Assembly: GCA_036365145.1 (NCBI GenBank)
Contig: JAEOAD010001413.1
Location: 2,374,001 to 2,438,000, forward strand
Direction of reading: 5' to 3'
Length of the DNA stretch: 64,000 nt
Source of the DNA: Orientallactaga sibirica
Taxonomy: Eukaryota > Chordata > Mammalia > Rodentia > Dipodidae
Every line of letters begins with the position of its first letter. Within the stretch, counting starts at the first letter, position 1. The position numbers were made by a program, and so were the translations under genes. The notes beneath the pieces are model-generated. The model was given only the letters and a program-made list of their open reading frames with translations, was not told the origin of the DNA and ran no database searches. Positions 59,741 through 64,000 of this stretch are shown here, one piece after another.

Positions 59741-62520
59741 TGTGTGCCATACCCGGCTATTTTTATTTATTTTTTGAGAAAGGGGGGGGGAGAGAATGGG
59801 CATGCCAGGGCCTCCAGCCACTGTGAAAGAACTCCAAATGCATGCACCCCCTTGTGCAACTGGCTAACGTGGGTTCTGGAGATTCAAACTGGGATCCTCT
59901 GGCTTTGCAAGCAAATGCTTTAACCGCTAAGCCATCTCTCCAGCCCCTATTTTTATTTATTTATTTGTTTTGGTTTTTTTGAGGTAGGGTCTCACTCTAG
60001 CCCAGGCAGACCTGGGATTCACTATGTAGTCTCAGGGTGGCCTTGAACTCAAGCGATCCTACTTCTGCCACTGAAATAGAACACCAGATGCCTGCACCAC
60101 CTACTGGGCATATGTGACTTTGCATCTGCCTCACTTTTGTGTGTCTGCTCATGTGGGAACTGGAAAGAGATCGAATATGGGTCCTTAGGCTTCACAGGCC
60201 TTGGCTAAGCCATCTCTCCAGCCCTTATCCACACTAGGAAAGCACTCTACCTCTAAGTCACATTACCATAAATTTTCATTTATTTATTTTTGCATGTGTA
60301 GCATGTGTGGTATGGTGTGATATATGCAAGTGTGTGTGCAGGTGCATGCAGGCCAGAGGAGAGTGTCTTTCCTCTATCACTCATCTATGTATTTCATTGA
60401 GGAGTCTCAGTGAGCACTGCTGATGTTTGCAAGCCTCAGTAATTCTCCAGTCTGTTCCCTACAGGACTGAGATTACAGAACTGTGTAGCCATGCCCAGCT
60501 ATTTACACAGGGCTTAGGGAATCGAAATCAGGTGATCTTGAGCCTCAAGTTTGCAACAGGTGCTCTTATTTTTTTAAAAGTGGTACATCCATCTGTAGTT
60601 TTTAAATTTATTTTAATTTATTTTTGATTTGACACAGGGAAAGATGCAGAGTGAGAGAGAGAGAATGAGTGCACCAGGCCACTGCAAACGAATTCCAGAC
60701 GCATGTACCATCTTGTGCATCTGGCTTACGTGGGTCCTAGAGAATCGAACCTGGGTCCTTTGGCTTCTCAGGCAAACACCTTAACCGCTAAGCCATCTCT
60801 CCAGCCCTGCAACAGGGCTCTTAACAGGTGCTCTTACCTATTGGGCCATCTCTCCGGCTCTCTACTTTTTTTTTTTTTTTGAATGTGTGCCCCCATACTA
60901 ACGTGTTTTCTTCTTTTTTTTATGGAGGGGGGATAGGGGAGAATTGGAATGCTAGGGCCTACAGCCACTGGAATCAAACTCCAGATGCATATGCTATCTT
61001 GTACACTTGTGTCACCTTGTGTGTCTGCCTTACGTGGGATAAAGAGTCAAACATGGGTCATCAGGTTCACAGGCAAGCGTCTTAACCTCTAAACCATCCC
61101 TCCAGCCCCTCTTTACCTTTTTTTTTACACTTGTTTATTAGAGAGAGAGAGAGGGAGGGAGAGAATGGGTGTGCCAGGGCCCCCAGATGCTGCAAACAAA
61201 TACCAGAAGCATGTGTCACCTTGTGCATTTGGTTTATGTGGGTCCTGGAGAATTGAACCTGGGTCCTTTAGCTTTTCAGGCAAATGCCTTAACTGCTAAG
61301 CCATCCCTCCAGCCTCTCTTTACTTTTTTGTTGTTGTTGTTTTGTTTTTCAAGGTACAGTCTTACTCTAGCTCAGGCTGTCCTGGAATTCACTCTGTAGT
61401 CTCAGAGTGGCCTCGAACTTGTGGTGATCCTCCTACCTCTGCCTCCCGAGTGCTGGGATTAAAGGCGTGCACCACAATGCCCGGCCCCTCTTTATTTATT
61501 TTTTTTTTTGAGGCAGGGCCTCACCAAGTTGCACAGGCTAGACTGGAACTCACTCTGCCACCCAAATATGCCTGAATGTTGTAATCCTTCTACCTCAGCT
61601 TCTGAAGTAGCTGGATCAAAGGCCTATGGCACCAGGTCTGGTTTAAAGAGGACTTAAGAATCAACTTGGGACTGGGGTTGTGGCAAAGTACTTACCTAGC
61701 ATACACAAGGTCCTCAGTTCTATTCCCACCATCACAAAAATAAAAAGTTTAAAATTTAAAAAGGGGCTGAAAGCCGGGCGTGGTGGCACACGCCTTTAAT
61801 CCCAGCACTTGGGAGGCAGAGGTAGGAGGATCGCCGAGAGTTCGAGGCCACCCTGAGACTACAGAGTGAGTTCCAGGTCAGCCTGGGACAGAGTGAGACC
61901 CTACCTTGAAAAACCAAAAGAAAACGGGGGATTGGAGATAACGCTTAGTGGTTAAGGCATTTGCCTGCAAAGCCAGAGGACCAAGGTTTGATTCCTCAGG
62001 ACCCATGTAAGCCAGGTGCACAAGATGATACAAGCATCTGAAGCTCATTTGCAACAGCTGAAGGCCCTGATGTGCCCATTCTCTCTCACAAACAAATAAA
62101 TAAATAAAAATAAATAAAATAAATTCTTTAAAAAGCATCAACTTAGGCCGGGCATGTTGGCGCACGCCTTTAATCCCAGCACACAGGAGGCAGAAGTAGG
62201 AGGATTGCTGTAAGTTCAAGGCCACCCTGAGACTACATGGTGAATTCCAGGTCAGCATGAGCTAGTGTGAAACCCTACCTCGAAAACCCAAAAAATAAAA
62301 AATAATAAATAAAAAGCATCAACTTGTTCATATTTTTTGTTGTTTTTGTTTTTCAAGGTAGGGTCTCACTCTAGGCCAGGCTAACCTGGAACTCACTATG
62401 TATTCTCAGGGTGGCCTCGAACTTAAGGCGATCCTCCTACCTCTGCTTCCCGAGTGCTGGGATTAAAGGCGTGCACCACTATGCCCAACAACTTGTTCAT
62501 ATTTTAGAAATACATGCTAA
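59552..62520. repeat. intergenic SINE block 2
   Basis: B1 + with about 40-A tail (59552-59738), DIP - (59755-59946), B1 - (59970-60060) joined to third-type DIP - (60065-60224, CTCF-like core 60094-60107), GT-led B4-like (60270-60600), DIP - (60620-60808), third-type DIP - (60930-61110), DIP - (61135-61315), B1 - (61340-61485), old B1 - (61500-61640), ID + (61670-61745), B1 + (61770-61920), DIP + (61925-62110), B1 + (62145-62295), B1 - (62340-62495). Confidence 0.75.
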
Positions 62521-62815
62521 AGTACTCAAGACTAAATAACTTGTTCAGGGTCACATTTTGTTGGTTGTTTTTGCTTGAGATAAGGAGCCTCAGGTAGCCC
62601 TGGCAGGCCTCAAACTTGCTATGTAGATAAGAATGACCTTGAACTCCTGATCACACATTCCTTTTCACAGCCAGGTCTTCTAGTCACCACTCATGCTTCA
62701 CTGCCCCATCTTCCTGGCTCCCCTGGGAATGGGAGTTGGAAGAACAGGAAGCCGAGTGTCAACAAAGAGGTGAGAGGACAGGGACAAAGCACCCAGTATC
62801 ACTCATTCTGACTTT
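62521..62815. other. intergenic gap between convergent TFR2 and MOSPD3
   Basis: An old B1-like scrap (62560-62670) and unique sequence. Confidence 0.45.
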
Positions 62816-62817
62816 AA

Positions 62818-62974
62818 AAATGTATTGTATTCAACTTGGAAAATGAGTACAAATCCCTGGGTGTTGTCCTTGGGGGGAGGGTGGGTAGGAAGGGGAAAGA
62901 AGGCTGGGCAATCACAGTGAGTCCCACGGGGCCCTGCCCGGGGAGGGGAAGATGCAATGGGCTGACCTGGGAGC
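62818..62974 (-). other. MOSPD3: MOSPD3 3' UTR with variant polyadenylation hexamers
   Basis: Unique GC-rich sequence on the minus strand, ending near two overlapping AATACA hexamers (62831-62826 and 62826-62821), a known weak variant of AATAAA. No canonical signal is visible. Confidence 0.55.
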
Positions 62975-63006
62975 TCAGGGCCGCAGGAACACCATGGTGA
63001 GGAGGC
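62975..63006 (-). CDS. MOSPD3: MOSPD3 terminal coding exon
   Basis: Minus-strand acceptor CACCTCTAG, then codons for LLTMVFLRP and TGA at 62977-62975. It completes the Gly codon split with the preceding exon. Confidence 0.92.
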
Positions 63007-63269
63007 CTAGAGGTGAGAAAGAAAGAGTGAGTCCATACACGAGTCCTCCTTTCCTGTCCCCTGCTGCCCTTTCTCTGGCTTCCATGATCCACTACTGTAC
63101 TCGCCTAAGACGTAGGCTGCCACCAGCTTCTGTCCCAGGGAGACGTGCAGGACTTGAGGCAGCTGGCTGCCGAGTTCATCCTGGAGTGGCAGCAGCAGGA
63201 AGGCCACAGAGGTGATGCCGGCCAGCACGAAGAGGAGGAAGGAACTGGTGGCCAGTGGCGGAGGGGGGT
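62975..63269 (-). CDS. MOSPD3: MOSPD3, motile sperm domain-containing protein 3, C-terminal end (partial gene)
   Basis: MOSPD3 is a small ER membrane protein with an N-terminal MSP domain, which in MOSPD1/3 recognises FFAT-related (FFNT) motifs, and two C-terminal membrane segments (established). Only the last two coding exons are in the window: 63105-63269 and 62975-63006. They encode [10 protein letters not shown]...VAFLLLP (first membrane segment), [18 protein letters not shown] (loop) and [17 protein letters not shown] (second segment), then TGA. Human ends FLRT, from memory. The intron between them begins with GC, not GT. The MSP domain and start codon lie beyond 64000. Position and minus orientation next to TFR2 agree with conserved mammalian gene order. 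Confidence 0.93.
63007..63104 (-). other. MOSPD3: MOSPD3 last intron, GC-AG type (98 bp)
   Basis: Minus-strand donor AG|GCGAGT at 63104-63099 and acceptor CTCTAG. The nearby GT (in GAGTAC) would break the reading frame, whereas the GC donor gives the family sequence [10 protein letters not shown]. Confidence 0.85.
63105..63269 (-). CDS. MOSPD3: MOSPD3 penultimate coding exon
   Basis: Fifty-four whole codons with split codons at both ends. The acceptor on the minus strand is GCTTCACAG. The exon ends TTAG followed by GCGAGT. Residues PPPP before LATSSF differ from what I recall of human and may reflect local divergence. Confidence 0.9.
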   Translation of the reverse strand, partial: TPLRHWPPVPSSSSCWPASPLWPSCCCHSRMNSAASCLKSCTSPWDRSWWQPTS

Positions 63270-64000
63270 CTGTGAAGCACAGGTCATCAGTACTACAGCC
63301 CCGCCTGTTATCCCGCCCAAGGTCCCCCAGGGAAGAGGTGGACAATGGAAGAGGGAACTAATTTTTGTTTTTGTTTTGTTTTCTGAGGTAGGGTCTAGCT
63401 CTAGCTCAGACTGACCTGGAACTCACTCCCTCTGCCTCCCCTACCCCCAGTGCTGGGATTAAAGGCATGCGCCACCACGCCTGGATTTACATTTTTGTTT
63501 GTTCAGTTTTTGGTTTAAAGGCATGCACCACCTTGCCTGGCTTTGGTAGGTTTTTTGTTATTGTTGTTTTTCAAGGTTGGGATTCACTCTAGCCGAGGCT
63601 GACCTGGAATTCACTATGTAGCCTCAGGCTGGCCTTGAACTCATGGTGATCCTCCTACCCAGTACCCATGTAAAGCCAGATGCACAAAGTGATGCATGCA
63701 TCTGGAGTTCATTTGCAGTAGCTAGATGCTGTGGTGTGCTCATCCTTTCTCTCTCTGTATACAAATAAATAATAGAAAAAGGGCTAGAGAAATGACTCAG
63801 CAGTTTTGGCACTTGCCTGCAAAGCCCGAAAGAACCCAGGTATGATTCCCTAGTAACCATGTAAAGCCAGACACACGAAGTGGCACATGCATCTGGAGTT
63901 CATCTGTAACAGCTAGATGTCCTAGCACACCCATTCTCTCTCCCTCTCACTCCCCTTGCAAATAAATAAATATATTTTAATAAAAAAACATAGTTTAAAA
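63270..64000 (-). repeat. MOSPD3: MOSPD3 intron, SINE-rich window end
   Basis: Unique to about 63355, B1 - fragments (63365-63480, 63550-63655), a DIP + fragment (63656-63775) and a DIP + (63780-63985). No further MOSPD3 exon is visible. Confidence 0.7.

Noticed and set aside
63095..63105. Ordinary GT donor for the last MOSPD3 intron
   Set aside because: The nearby GT in GAGTAC gives a shifted frame after the join, whereas the GC donor gives the conserved membrane segment.

Overview
This window is mammalian nuclear DNA and very probably comes from a dipodoid rodent (jerboa lineage, for example Jaculus). It holds spliced vertebrate genes embedded in dense rodent SINEs. The commonest SINE has a B2-superfamily tRNA-derived head ('GGAGAGATGGCTTAGCGGTT') and a body unlike mouse B2. 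That fits the DIP family described from jerboas. Alongside it are 7SL-derived B1 elements, ID elements, B4-like B1/ID composites and LINE-1 fragments. The species call is an inference from these repeats. Gene order ACTL6B > TFR2 > < MOSPD3 matches the conserved mammalian block equivalent to human 7q22.

Layout. 1-3420: SINEs and a LINE-1 3' end. 3546-23812: ACTL6B (BAF53b, neuronal BAF chromatin-remodelling subunit), plus strand, all 14 coding exons intact, 426 codons. 23813-25394: a short intergenic interval with a GC-rich promoter-like patch and GATA motifs. 25395-56330: TFR2 (transferrin receptor 2, hepatic and erythroid iron sensor), plus strand, 18 coding exons. Introns 3 and 17 (13.1 and 6.3 kb) are swollen by SINEs. 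The last exon carries a serine-coding TCC/TCT repeat with a one-base frame break. 56331-62815: SINE-filled intergenic DNA. 62818-64000: the 3' end of MOSPD3 on the minus strand (last two coding exons), convergent with TFR2. The rest of MOSPD3 lies beyond the window.

The three genes are not an operon and act in different processes: neuronal chromatin, systemic iron sensing, and ER/MSP-domain membrane contacts. The most interesting signals are not extra genes. (1) A noncanonical, wide-spaced REST/RE1 motif sits just upstream of the ACTL6B start codon. (2) CTCF-like cores lie at the same place in several DIP SINE subfamilies, so these elements may spread CTCF sites as B2 does in mouse. (3) ACTL6B has a minor-spliceosome (U12-type) intron. 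(4) There are two GC-AG introns, one in TFR2 and one in MOSPD3. (5) The TFR2 C-terminal frame break has a clear one-nucleotide explanation. (6) A 53-bp tandem array has been built from an ID-element head. (7) A 1.2-kb tandem duplication lies in TFR2 intron 3. (8) A CRE/CCAAT/GC-box cluster lies just before the last TFR2 exon. No non-mammalian system, virus or CRISPR array was found.
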